DNA of 64,000 nucleotides from an uncultured Hyphomicrobiales bacterium (lineage in GTDB: Bacteria; Pseudomonadota; Alphaproteobacteria; Rhizobiales; Beijerinckiaceae). The stretch is from assembly GCA_903847605.1 (NCBI GenBank), contig CAINED010000048.1, forward strand, positions 1 to 64,000, written 5' to 3'. The notes under the pieces were generated by a model that was not told the origin of the DNA, searched no databases, and saw only the letters and a program-made list of their open reading frames with translations. The translations under genes and the position numbers were made by a program. This document shows positions 42,047 through 49,993 of this stretch, one piece after another. Positions within the stretch are counted from its first letter, which is position 1. Every line of letters starts with the position of its first letter.

Positions 42047-43687
42047 CTAGCCCTTCAGCGGCCAGCGCGACTGCGCGAGTTCCTTGGACGTGATGAATTC
42101 GAGCAGCACGGGAATACCTTGCGCATTCTTTTCGAGCCCGCGCTTGATGGCGGGCACGATCTGGTCCGGCGTCGTCACGCGCTCGCCATAGCCGCCGAGC
42201 GCGGTCGCGAAATCCGCATAATTGCCGGAGATGTCCGTCGAACGATAATGCTCGGTCGAATATTCCATGATCGGCAATTCGCAGGCCATGGAGAAATTGT
42301 TGAAGAGGATCGACAGGATCGGAATCTTGTAACGCGCCGCCGTCTCGAAATCCATGCCGGTGAAGCCGATCGCCGCATCGCCCCACACGTTGATGCAGGT
42401 CTTGTCGGGACAGGCGAGCTTCGCGCCCATCGCGAGGCCGAGGCCATAGCCGAGTTGCGTTGTCTTGCCCCAGCCGAGATAGCTAAGCGGCGTGATCGAT
42501 TTCCAGAACGGCGAAAGCTGGTCGCGCGGCGACCCGGCATCATGCGTGATGATCGTGTTCTTCACATCGACCGTGTGCCAGAGATCGTTGATGACACGGT
42601 AGGGCGTGAGCGGCGTCTCGTCGGACGTGAGTTTCGACGTCCAGTCCTTCATCCATTCCGCGCGCATGTCGGCGATTTCCTTCACGATGGCCGTGCGGTC
42701 GCGATTTGAAGGAATATCCTTGCGCAGGACGTCGAGCAACGCATACAGTGTCAGACCGGCGTCGCCGATGAGTCCGACCTTCGCTTCGATGTCCTTGTTC
42801 AGATGCTTGGAATCGAGGGTCGCGTGGATGATGGTCTTGCCGCGCGGCATGGTGACGCCGAAGGCTGTCTCGCCGAACGAACAGCCGATGCCGAAGATGA
42901 CATCGGCGTTGTCGAGGAACATGCGCACCATCTTCGGCATCGCAGCGCCACCGGAGCCGAGCGAGAGTTCATGCGTCTCGTCGAATGCCGACTTGCCTTC
43001 AAGCGACGTGCAGACCGGCGTTCCCAGCAGCTCAGCAAGCGCCTTCACCTGTGGCCATGCCTCGGCGTAATGCACACCCTGCCCCACATAGAGCACCGGG
43101 CGCTTCGCCTCCTTCAGAAGTTTCGCAGCTGCCTGTACGGAGGCCGCGTCGGGCCCATACTTTGTGGTAATGACAGGCGTGTAGTCGAAATTCTCGGGCA
43201 CATCTTCGGGCCAGACATCCTTCGGCAGTTCGACGATGCAGGGTCCGCCGCGTCCGTTGCGCAATTGCGTGAAGGCGCGGCGGAAGACATTTCCGATATC
43301 CTTCGCGGAAGTAAGCTGCTCCACCGATTTCGACACATGCGCGAAATTCTTCACGGCCGAGAAATTCGGATCGACGTTCTCGAGTCTGCGGTCGTAGCCG
43401 CCGGGCAGCACCAGCACCGGGATACTCTCGCTGTAGGATTGCGCGACGCCGCCGAACGCGTTCTCAGTACCCGGACCGTGCTGCATGGCGAAAGCGCCGA
43501 TCTTCTTGCCGGATGAGAGACGCGAAATGGCGTCGGCCATGTGGATGCCGATGCGCTCCTGCCGCACAATGATCGGCTTGATCCCGGCCTTTGCCACGTA
43601 TTCGAAAATCGAATTCACGGGATAGCCGAAGAGAATTTCAATGCCTTCGCGCTTCAGGATTTCGGCAATGGCTTCGCCGGTTTTCAT
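42047..43687 (-). CDS. thiamine-diphosphate-dependent enzyme
   Basis: A 546-residue ThDP enzyme with a strong SD (GAGGAGAC). Activating Glu44 is in IVRQERIGIHMADA, the substrate loop region contains AMQHGPGTENAFGG, and the ThDP-Mg motif is NVWGDAAIGFTGMDFETA, continuing to SILFNNFSMA. The GDA at the start of the Mg motif replaces the usual GDG. It is divergent from the other two ThDP enzymes in the window. It is followed by a Bug receptor gene and is probably co-transcribed with it; the reaction is likely decarboxylation or lysis of a 2-oxo or 2-hydroxyacyl substrate. Confidence 0.9.
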   Translation of the reverse strand: MKTGEAIAEILKREGIEILFGYPVNSIFEYVAKAGIKPIIVRQERIGIHMADAISRLSSGKKIGAFAMQHGPGTENAFGGVAQSYSESIPVLVLPGGYDRRLENVDPNFSAVKNFAHVSKSVEQLTSAKDIGNVFRRAFTQLRNGRGGPCIVELPKDVWPEDVPENFDYTPVITTKYGPDAASVQAAAKLLKEAKRPVLYVGQGVHYAEAWPQVKALAELLGTPVCTSLEGKSAFDETHELSLGSGGAAMPKMVRMFLDNADVIFGIGCSFGETAFGVTMPRGKTIIHATLDSKHLNKDIEAKVGLIGDAGLTLYALLDVLRKDIPSNRDRTAIVKEIADMRAEWMKDWTSKLTSDETPLTPYRVINDLWHTVDVKNTIITHDAGSPRDQLSPFWKSITPLSYLGWGKTTQLGYGLGLAMGAKLACPDKTCINVWGDAAIGFTGMDFETAARYKIPILSILFNNFSMACELPIMEYSTEHYRSTDISGNYADFATALGGYGERVTTPDQIVPAIKRGLEKNAQGIPVLLEFITSKELAQSRWPLKG

Positions 43688-43733
43688 GGACGTCTCCTCG
43701 ATGGAATTTGTGTAGCAAGTTTCGGCGCGGACC

Positions 43734-44519
43734 TTACACCAGCGCTATCGCAGAGACGAGCCTGCCGTAATCGGGCTCCTTGCGATGTACGCTGCGCCGG
43801 TACGAATAGTATTTCTCGTCGTTCGCGTAGGTATCCTGCGCAAGATCGTGGAAGCTGCCCACATTGGCGCGCTCGAGTCGCATGGCGATGAAGGCGGGCA
43901 GATCGAACATCGCATGCCCATCGCGCTCGGAGGGAATGAAATAGCGTGCATGCTCGCGATCTGTTGCGGCGAAGCGTTCCACGAACTCCGGCCCCACTTC
44001 ATAGGACGCTTGCGCGATGGTGGGCCCGAGCGCGCAATGGATATGGGCGCGCAAAGCGCCCAACGTCTCCATCGCGGCGATGGTCGATTCCAGGATACCC
44101 GTAAGCGCGCCTTTCCAGCCGGCATGACATGCGCCGACGACGCCGTTCTTCCCGTCGGCGAACAGGATCATGCCGCAGTCCGCGCCTGTGACGCCGAGCG
44201 CAAGGCCGCGCGTCGCGGTGACCAGACCATCGCAACGCGGCCTTTCACCTGTGGCCCAGGGCGCATGGACATGCAGCGCATCAGCGGAATGAATTTGAAA
44301 CGGCACGAGAAGATGGGCGGCATCGACGCCGATGACTTTCGCCATGCGGGCGCGATTCTCGGCAACGGCCGCGGCATCATCCTTCGATCCGACGCCGCCA
44401 TTCAGCGACGCATAGACGCCGCTGCTTGTTCCACCCTCACGCGTAAAAAACGCGTGCGAGACGCCAACCGTGCGCAACGATGGCGCGCTTAGATAGCCCG
44501 GAGTCGAGTTAGCCGTCAT
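43734..44519 (-). CDS. pgeF: PgeF/YfiH-family peptidoglycan-editing copper/zinc protein (multi-copper polyphenol oxidoreductase laccase-like)
   Basis: A 261-residue protein with the metal triad of the LACC1/YfiH family: His77 (FQIHSAD), Cys115 (TGADCG) and His132 (ACHAGWKG). RSVHRKEPDYGR and DLAQDTYANDEKYYSY complete the signature. In E. coli YfiH removes wrongly incorporated residues in peptidoglycan precursors, while homologues show purine nucleoside phosphorylase and oxidase activity. Its start overlaps the stop of the MidA-type gene (ATGA), giving the lgt-midA-pgeF order that I recall as common in Alphaproteobacteria. Confidence 0.93.
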   Translation of the reverse strand: MTANSTPGYLSAPSLRTVGVSHAFFTREGGTSSGVYASLNGGVGSKDDAAAVAENRARMAKVIGVDAAHLLVPFQIHSADALHVHAPWATGERPRCDGLVTATRGLALGVTGADCGMILFADGKNGVVGACHAGWKGALTGILESTIAAMETLGALRAHIHCALGPTIAQASYEVGPEFVERFAATDREHARYFIPSERDGHAMFDLPAFIAMRLERANVGSFHDLAQDTYANDEKYYSYRRSVHRKEPDYGRLVSAIALV

Positions 44520-45634
44520 GCGTCGTCCGCGCGTGTTTCAAAGCCCGGCGGCAGCGGCAGTTGCGGATGGGCGACGCAGATCACCTTGAACAGCGCGCCC
44601 ATGCTCGGAACCATCCTGCCGTCGATACCCATTTCCCGTCCCTTGCTGACGAGACGCAACAGCGCGCGGTCGATATCGAGCGACTGGCGCGGATCGGCGC
44701 GTTTCTTCAATCCTGCAGCGCGCTCGAAGATTCCCAGCGACGTCAGAAAATCCCCTTGCGTCACCGGCCCCAGGACATTCGCGCCGCCTGCCCGCGCCGC
44801 GCGCGCGAGCGAGGCAAAATCCACATGCGCGGTGATGTCGGCTTCGCCGGGCTCGTCCAGCGGATCGACCTTCAGGTGATTTTGCATCGCCTGCAAGGTT
44901 TCGCCGAAGCCTGTTTCCGTATGACCGTAATCTATGGCGAGCGCCGCGCCGCCATATTGCGCAACGCGTTCGGCGATTTCGGCCATGACGCGATGGCCGG
45001 CCGCGCCGATCTCGATGATCGTGCCCGGCTGCGCCTCCGCGCGAATGCCGGTTTCTACGACCGGCGACAGGCCGAAAGCAAATGCGCCGATTTCATTGAG
45101 GCCGACGACCCTCTCATTCCAGCCGGCCTCCGTGCGCACGAAATGTTTCACCGGCAGCGCATCGAAGAATTCATTGGCGATCACGATGCTTGGGCCAACA
45201 GGCACTTCGGCGAAAGATCTGTGCCAGCGCAGCGCAAAACCGCTCGAATCCAGCATGCCCTGCTGGCGCGCCCGCAGGATCGGGCTGGTTTCGACGAGAT
45301 GAACGGTGATAGCCCGCGCAAAATCCTCGACCACCCGCAGCGCGCGCAGGGCATCGGAGATCAACGTGCCGCGCCCCGGCCCGAGTTCGACGAGATTGAC
45401 CGCCGCCGGCTGGCCCATGTTCGCCCAGACTTCCGCCGCCCACAGCCCAATCAACTCTCCGAACATCTGGCTGATTTCCGGCGCGGTGATGAAATCGCCG
45501 GCGAGGCCGAAGGGATCGCGCTTGATGTAGTAGCCGTGCTTGGGATGGCCGAGCGCCAGCGCCATGTAACGGTCGATCCCCATCGGACCTTCCGTGGCGA
45601 TCATCTCGCATATTTCGTCGGCCAGCGCGCTCAT
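44516..45634 (-). CDS. MidA/NDUFAF7-family SAM-dependent protein methyltransferase
   Basis: From ATG 45634 the product is 372 residues. Early motifs are GPMGIDRYMALALGHPKHGY and GDFITAPEISQMFGELIGLW, and SAM motif I is VELGPGRGTLISDALRAL, all typical of the MidA family whose mitochondrial member methylates an arginine of complex I subunit NDUFS2. GAALAIDYGHTETGFGETLQ fits the post-motif. It starts two bases after the lgt stop, with pgeF overlapping downstream. A frame extension to 45868 lies inside lgt and is not the start. Confidence 0.92.
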   Translation of the reverse strand: MSALADEICEMIATEGPMGIDRYMALALGHPKHGYYIKRDPFGLAGDFITAPEISQMFGELIGLWAAEVWANMGQPAAVNLVELGPGRGTLISDALRALRVVEDFARAITVHLVETSPILRARQQGMLDSSGFALRWHRSFAEVPVGPSIVIANEFFDALPVKHFVRTEAGWNERVVGLNEIGAFAFGLSPVVETGIRAEAQPGTIIEIGAAGHRVMAEIAERVAQYGGAALAIDYGHTETGFGETLQAMQNHLKVDPLDEPGEADITAHVDFASLARAARAGGANVLGPVTQGDFLTSLGIFERAAGLKKRADPRQSLDIDRALLRLVSKGREMGIDGRMVPSMGALFKVICVAHPQLPLPPGFETRADDA

Positions 45635-45636
45635 GA

Positions 45637-46470
45637 TCAAGATTTGCGCGCCAGCCGGGCATTCGCAATGCCCAGAAGCGCGATGCCCACAGCGATCAGC
45701 GGCAGCGACAGCAGCATGCCCATCGTCGCCCCGCCGAAGAGGAACCCGAGTTGCGGGTCCGGCTCGCGGAAAAATTCGCAGAAGATGCGCGCGAGGCCAT
45801 AGCCGATGGCGAAAAGTCCGCTCACCGTGCCCGGCCGTTTCAGCCAGCCGGCTCGCACCGCCACCCACAGTAGTAGCAGCAGCAGAAAGCCCTCGGTCGC
45901 CGCCTCATAGAGCTGGCTCGGATGGCGCGCGAGCGGCCCCGCATCGGGAAAGACCATCGCCCAGGCGACGTCGGTGGGCCGCCCCCACAATTCCGGCTTG
46001 ATGAAATTGGCGATACGCCCAAGACCGATCCCGATCGGCACAACGGCGCAACAGATGTCGGACACCGTGAGCGCGGAGACCTGGTAGCGCCGCGCAAACA
46101 GCCAGACGGCAAGCGCCGCGCCCGCAAGCCCGCCATGGAAGGACATGCCGCCTTCCCACACGGCGAAAATCTTCAGCGGGTTGGCGAAGAAGAATTCGAT
46201 ATTATAAAACAGCACATAACCGATGCGCCCGCCGAAGATGACGCCGAAGGCGACATAGATCAGAAGATCATCGAGCGAAGCCGCATCCGGCCGTGGCGTC
46301 GCGCCCCAGAAAGAGTCCTTCTGCACGATATAACGTGCATACCACCAGCCGAGCACCAGTCCGAATATATAGGCCAGCGCATACCAGCGGATCGGCAGCG
46401 GCCCGATGTTCACGAGCACCGGGTCGATCTGCGGATAGGCTATCGCAAGAACGGGCACGGAAAAGGCCAT
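45637..46470 (-). CDS. lgt: prolipoprotein diacylglyceryl transferase
   Basis: A 277-residue inner-membrane enzyme with seven hydrophobic segments. It transfers diacylglycerol from phosphatidylglycerol to the lipobox Cys of prolipoproteins. The family signature is GLGRIANFIKPELWGRPTD, with Lys-Pro in place of the more common Asn-Gly, and MSFHGGLAGAALAVWLFARR precedes it with the essential His. It is the first gene of the lgt-midA-pgeF operon; I find no strong SD before its ATG. Lipoproteins such as the one at 4681 depend on it. Confidence 0.95.
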   Translation of the reverse strand: MAFSVPVLAIAYPQIDPVLVNIGPLPIRWYALAYIFGLVLGWWYARYIVQKDSFWGATPRPDAASLDDLLIYVAFGVIFGGRIGYVLFYNIEFFFANPLKIFAVWEGGMSFHGGLAGAALAVWLFARRYQVSALTVSDICCAVVPIGIGLGRIANFIKPELWGRPTDVAWAMVFPDAGPLARHPSQLYEAATEGFLLLLLLWVAVRAGWLKRPGTVSGLFAIGYGLARIFCEFFREPDPQLGFLFGGATMGMLLSLPLIAVGIALLGIANARLARKS

Positions 46471-46560
46471 GATCGTGATTCGCGCGGCTCCACTGACGCA
46501 GGCGCGGTGATGCGCCCTGTGATGGGGGTGGTCAAGCGACGAAGGTCACGTCTGGTGCCC

Positions 46561-46642
46561 CTACATTCCCGGACGCATCCGGGGCTCATCTTTACCGCAA
46601 GCGCATGGTTCCCGGGTTCGGGCTGCGCCTGCCCCGGGAATG
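46561..46642. repeat. degenerate CCCGG palindromes in the lgt / YqaA gap
   Basis: ATTCCCGGACGCATCCGGGG (46565-46584) and a second arm pair, GTTCCCGGGTTCGGGCTGCG followed by CCCCGGGAATG (to 46642), resemble the ATCCCGG repeat at 16991 and 61059 but are diverged. They occupy part of the 222-base gap between divergently oriented genes; I see no other feature in that gap. Confidence 0.5.
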
Positions 46643-46692
46643 TGGCGGGACCCGAACTGTTATCCGCACAGCAAACTTGCTAACCCTGCCCG

Positions 46693-47130
46693 GTGACCTC
46701 CCTCGGCATCTACCTCTCCCTCTTCGTCACGAGCTTTCTGGCCGCGACAATCCTGCCGATGTCGTCGGAAGCCGTGCTTGCCGGGCTGCTGGCCGCATCC
46801 TCCGAGCCCTGGGCAATCCTGATCGCCATCGCCAGCGCCGGCAACATCCTGGGCTCGCTCACCAACTGGGGGATCGGGCGCGGCCTCGCCATGGCGCGCG
46901 AGCATCCGCGCTTTCCCGTGGATCGTGAAAAACTCGCGCGGGCCGAGGGCTGGTATCGCCGCTGGGGCTGCTGGTCGCTGCTCCTGAGCTGGGTTCCCGT
47001 CATCGGCGATCCCCTCACCATCGCCGCAGGCTTTCTGCGCGAACCCTTCTGGATCGTGCTCGCGCTGGTTTCCATTGCCAAGATAGGCCGCTATCTCGTG
47101 ATCGCGGCCGTCGTCGCCAGATGGGTTTAA
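46693..47130 (+). CDS. YqaA/DedA-like small membrane protein
   Basis: A 145-residue membrane protein from GTG 46693. Hydrophobic segments are LGIYLSLFVTSFLAATILPM, AVLAGLLAASSEPWAILIAI, and two near the C-terminus (PLTIAAGFLREPFWIVLALV). SNILGSLTNWGIG-like spacing and WSLLLSWVPVIGDPLTIAAG, with the conserved R/G/D-P loop, match YqaA and the VTT/SNARE-associated (DedA) group, thought to move lipids or support membrane homeostasis. It converges with the Bug receptor at 47141. Confidence 0.85.
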   Translation: MTSLGIYLSLFVTSFLAATILPMSSEAVLAGLLAASSEPWAILIAIASAGNILGSLTNWGIGRGLAMAREHPRFPVDREKLARAEGWYRRWGCWSLLLSWVPVIGDPLTIAAGFLREPFWIVLALVSIAKIGRYLVIAAVVARWV

Positions 47131-47140
47131 GACCCCGGGT

Positions 47141-48112
47141 CTAAAGCTCCGGCTTGAAGCCCGAGCGTTTCACGATCGGCCCCCAGAAATCCTTGTCGCG
47201 CTGCTGGATGGCGCGCAATTCGTCCGGCGATGTCCCTGTCGCAATGAGGCCCATCTTGAAAATGCGCTCGCGCATCGCTGGCTCGCGCATCGTGTCGACG
47301 ACGATTTTGTTGAGCGCCGAAATAATCTCGGGCGGCGTTTTTCCCGGCGCATAAAGCGCATGCCAGCCATAGGCTTCGATCTCCACGCCCTGCTCGCGCA
47401 TCGTCGGCACGTTGGACACAAATGGCGACGGCTTGTTCGTGAAGGTGCCGAGTATCCGAAGCTTTCCGTCATTGTGAAACTGCGCGAACTCCGTCGTGTT
47501 GAGGATCGCCATCGTGACATGACCGGCGGCCAGATCGTTCACGGCCGGCGGCGAGCCGCGATAAGGGACATGACGATTTTCCAGGCCCCACAACTGCCCG
47601 AGCTCGAGGCCAAGGAAATGCCCGAGAGCGCCCGCGCCGGGCGTCGCAAAGCTGGCGCGCGACGGATTGGCTTTCAGCCACGCGACGAAGTCCTTCACGC
47701 TTGCCACGGGAACATTTGGATGCACGGCCAGCGCATAGTCGAACATCACAGCCTGGGAGACCGGCGCAAAATCCCTGAAGGGATCGAAGGTCAGGCGGTC
47801 ACCGAAAAAGTGTTCGTGAAGCGTCATCGGCGATGACGGGGAAAACAGGAGTGTGCCGCCGTCGGGCTTGGCATCCCTTACGGCGCGCATGCCGATATGC
47901 CCGCTCGCGCCGGTGATATTTTCGACCAGCGCGGATCTCCCCGTTTGTTTCGATATCCGCTCGGCGAGAATGCGCGCGACGGCGTCGGCATTGCCCCCCG
48001 CCGCAAAGGGAAAAACAATACGCACATTGCCGGAACCGAATTGCGCCAGAGCATCTCCCGCGCCCGCTATCGTCAGGGCGCATGTTACGGCGCGCAGAAA
48101 TCCACGGATCAT
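47141..48112 (-). CDS. Bug-family tripartite tricarboxylate transporter receptor (orphan)
   Basis: A 323-residue receptor from ATG 48112, with GGGAGG upstream; the frame continues to 48166 without a signal peptide. The signal is RGFLRAVTCALTIAGAGDAL. The mature part shows VRIVFPFAAGGNADAVARIL, SALVENITGASGHIGMRAVR and the C-terminal FWGPIVKRSGFKPEL. This is the classic Bug subtype (AAGGxxD), different from the GxPGGGFD subtype at 40967. No TctAB membrane genes are present. It lies between a YqaA-like and a DNA-repair gene, so context gives no ligand. Confidence 0.92.
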   Translation of the reverse strand: MIRGFLRAVTCALTIAGAGDALAQFGSGNVRIVFPFAAGGNADAVARILAERISKQTGRSALVENITGASGHIGMRAVRDAKPDGGTLLFSPSSPMTLHEHFFGDRLTFDPFRDFAPVSQAVMFDYALAVHPNVPVASVKDFVAWLKANPSRASFATPGAGALGHFLGLELGQLWGLENRHVPYRGSPPAVNDLAAGHVTMAILNTTEFAQFHNDGKLRILGTFTNKPSPFVSNVPTMREQGVEIEAYGWHALYAPGKTPPEIISALNKIVVDTMREPAMRERIFKMGLIATGTSPDELRAIQQRDKDFWGPIVKRSGFKPEL

Positions 48113-48216
48113 GCCGTCCTCCCGCTCACGGACCCTGTTGCCGGGTCCTGTAAACAGACTGTGCATGGACTGGACGGCGAATGCAACGCAGCCTTCGGAA
48201 CTGGTAATATGGCCTC

Positions 48217-48816
48217 ATGAAGCCGACGCACGCCTTCTGCCTGTTCGATACGGCCCTCGGCCGCTGCGCCATCGGCTGGAGCGCGGCTGGCGTGTTTCGC
48301 GTGCTTCTTCCCTCCCCGGATGAAAGCGTCACGCGCAACACGATGCGCGACAGTTTTACATTGATCGAAGAGGTAAAGCCGCCGAAATTTATCGTGCTCG
48401 CCATCCAGCGCATCGTCGCCCTGTTCGAAGGCGGCAAGGATGATCTGCGCACCATCGATCTCGACATGACCGGCGTGCCGCCATTTCACCGCGCAGTCTA
48501 TGCGCTCGCGCGCGAGATCCCGCCGGGCGAGACCCGCACCTATGGCGACCTTGCCAAAGGACTCGGCGACATCGCGCTGTCGCGCGCCGTCGGCGTCGCA
48601 CTCGGAGCCAATCCTTTCCCCATCGTCGTGCCCTGTCATCGCATCGTCGGCGCCAACGGCAAGATGACCGGCTTCAGCGCGCCGGGCGGCGTTGAAACGA
48701 AGATGCGCATGCTCACCATCGAACGCGCAAGGCTGAGCAATCAGCCCACACTCTTTGACAACGACAGCGCCTTCGTGTTGGCTCGCGGTCCGCGTGGAAA
48801 GAGCAAGGGAGCCTAG
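48217..48816 (+). CDS. ogt: methylated-DNA-[protein]-cysteine S-methyltransferase
   Basis: A 199-residue suicide repair protein that removes alkyl groups from O6-guanine. The acceptor Cys140 is in PIVVPCHRIVGANGKMTGFS, and the DNA-binding helix-turn-helix region is VYALAREIPPGETRTYGDLA. The N-terminal part is the short Ogt form with no Ada activator domain. The C-terminus is extended by about 30 residues with a basic end (GPRGKSKGA). Confidence 0.93.
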   Translation: MKPTHAFCLFDTALGRCAIGWSAAGVFRVLLPSPDESVTRNTMRDSFTLIEEVKPPKFIVLAIQRIVALFEGGKDDLRTIDLDMTGVPPFHRAVYALAREIPPGETRTYGDLAKGLGDIALSRAVGVALGANPFPIVVPCHRIVGANGKMTGFSAPGGVETKMRMLTIERARLSNQPTLFDNDSAFVLARGPRGKSKGA

Positions 48817-48847
48817 GCGAATTTCGCGCGGCATGACGGAGGGACAC

Positions 48848-49828
48848 TTGCGCACACGATCCACATCTCTCGCGGCCGCAGCCGCGCTGACGCTTTCGTT
48901 CACCGCTGCAGTGGCGCAGGACTATCCCGCGCGCGCGATCACCTATGTCGTGCCCTATGCCGCCGGCGGCCCCGTCGATACGGTCGCGCGCATCTTCGCG
49001 CAGCATCTCGGCGAAGCGTTGAAGCAACAGGTGGTCGTGGAGAATGTCGGCGGCGCCGGCGGCATGGTCGGCTCGCAGCGCGTCGCGCAATCCGCGCCCG
49101 ATGGCTACCGCCTGCTGCATGCGGGCTCCGCCGTGCTGGCGCAGAACCAGCTCATCTACAAGAAGCCGCTCGTTGACGGACAGAAGGATTTCGAGATGAT
49201 CTCGATCTTCTCCGATCAGGCGCGCGTGCTCGTCGTGCGCAAGGATTTTCCGGCCAATACGCTCGCCGAATTCAACGCCTATGCCAAGGCCAATGGCGCG
49301 AAGATGCAATATGGCTCCGCGGGCGTCGGCTCGGGCTCGCACATCTGCCCGCTCATGCTCGACGCCATCAACGGCACGAAGATCACCCATGTGCCCTATC
49401 GCGGCTCGGGCCCGGCCATGCAGGATCTCGTCGCCGGGAGGCTCGATTTCATCGCCGAGCAGATTGCGACGATCGTGTCGCTCGTCGAAGCCGGCTCGAT
49501 CAAGGCCATCGCCGTACTCGGAGAGGATCGCGTGCCCGCGCTCGCCAATGTTCCGACATCAAAGGAAGCGGGCCTGCCCGATCTCGATTGCGGCTCCTGG
49601 GGCGCGCTCGTCGCGCCGAAGGGAACGCCAGAGCCGATCATCCGCAAGCTTGCGGAAGCCACGGACAAGGCGCTCGATGCGCCCGCATTGAAGGAACGCT
49701 TCAACCAGATCGGCGTCGGCATTCCCTCCAAGGAACGCCGCAGCGTGGAATTCCTGCGCGCCTATCTGCCTAAGGACATCGCGCGCTGGACGAGCGTGGT
49801 GAAGGCCGCGAACATTCAACTGGATTGA
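48848..49828 (+). CDS. Bug-family tripartite tricarboxylate transporter receptor (orphan)
   Basis: A 326-residue receptor. I choose the TTG at 48848 because GGAGGG sits seven bases before it and a clean signal peptide follows (RTRSTSLAAAAALTLSFTAA). ATG 48833 is an alternative but has no SD. The mature part has ITYVVPYAAGGPVDTVARIF, VVENVGGAGGMVGSQRVAQS and AKANGAKMQYGSAGVGSGSH. This classic Bug protein converges with another Bug gene at 49994, with an inverted repeat pair between them. Ligand unknown. Confidence 0.9.
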   Translation: MRTRSTSLAAAAALTLSFTAAVAQDYPARAITYVVPYAAGGPVDTVARIFAQHLGEALKQQVVVENVGGAGGMVGSQRVAQSAPDGYRLLHAGSAVLAQNQLIYKKPLVDGQKDFEMISIFSDQARVLVVRKDFPANTLAEFNAYAKANGAKMQYGSAGVGSGSHICPLMLDAINGTKITHVPYRGSGPAMQDLVAGRLDFIAEQIATIVSLVEAGSIKAIAVLGEDRVPALANVPTSKEAGLPDLDCGSWGALVAPKGTPEPIIRKLAEATDKALDAPALKERFNQIGVGIPSKERRSVEFLRAYLPKDIARWTSVVKAANIQLD

Positions 49829-49841
49829 GAACGGGCGCAGG

Positions 49842-49975
49842 CCCTCGTGCTTCGAGACGGCGCTTCGCGCCTCCTCAGCATGAGGGCGATATTTGATTTT
49901 TTCTACGTCACGAATATACCGATCCCCTCATGCTGATGAGCAGCGATTTATCGCTGCGTCTCGAAGCACGAGGGG
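49842..49975. repeat. inverted pair of the CCTCATGCTGAG palindromic repeat between convergent genes
   Basis: Copy 1 at 49842-49886 is reverse (CCCTCGTGCTTCGAGACG ... CTCCTCAGCATGAGGG); copy 2 at 49924-49975 is forward (CCCCTCATGCTGATGAGCAG ... TCTCGAAGCACGAGGGG). An AT-rich spacer separates them. They fill the gap between two convergent Bug receptor genes, a position suited to terminating both. Confidence 0.9.
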
Positions 49976-49993
49976 ATCACGCGCAAAAAAGCC

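Noticed and set aside
47127-47150. Palindrome AGACCCCGGGTCT between convergent genes as a terminator
   Set aside because: The arms leave no room for a loop and there is no T-tract; it may be fortuitous.
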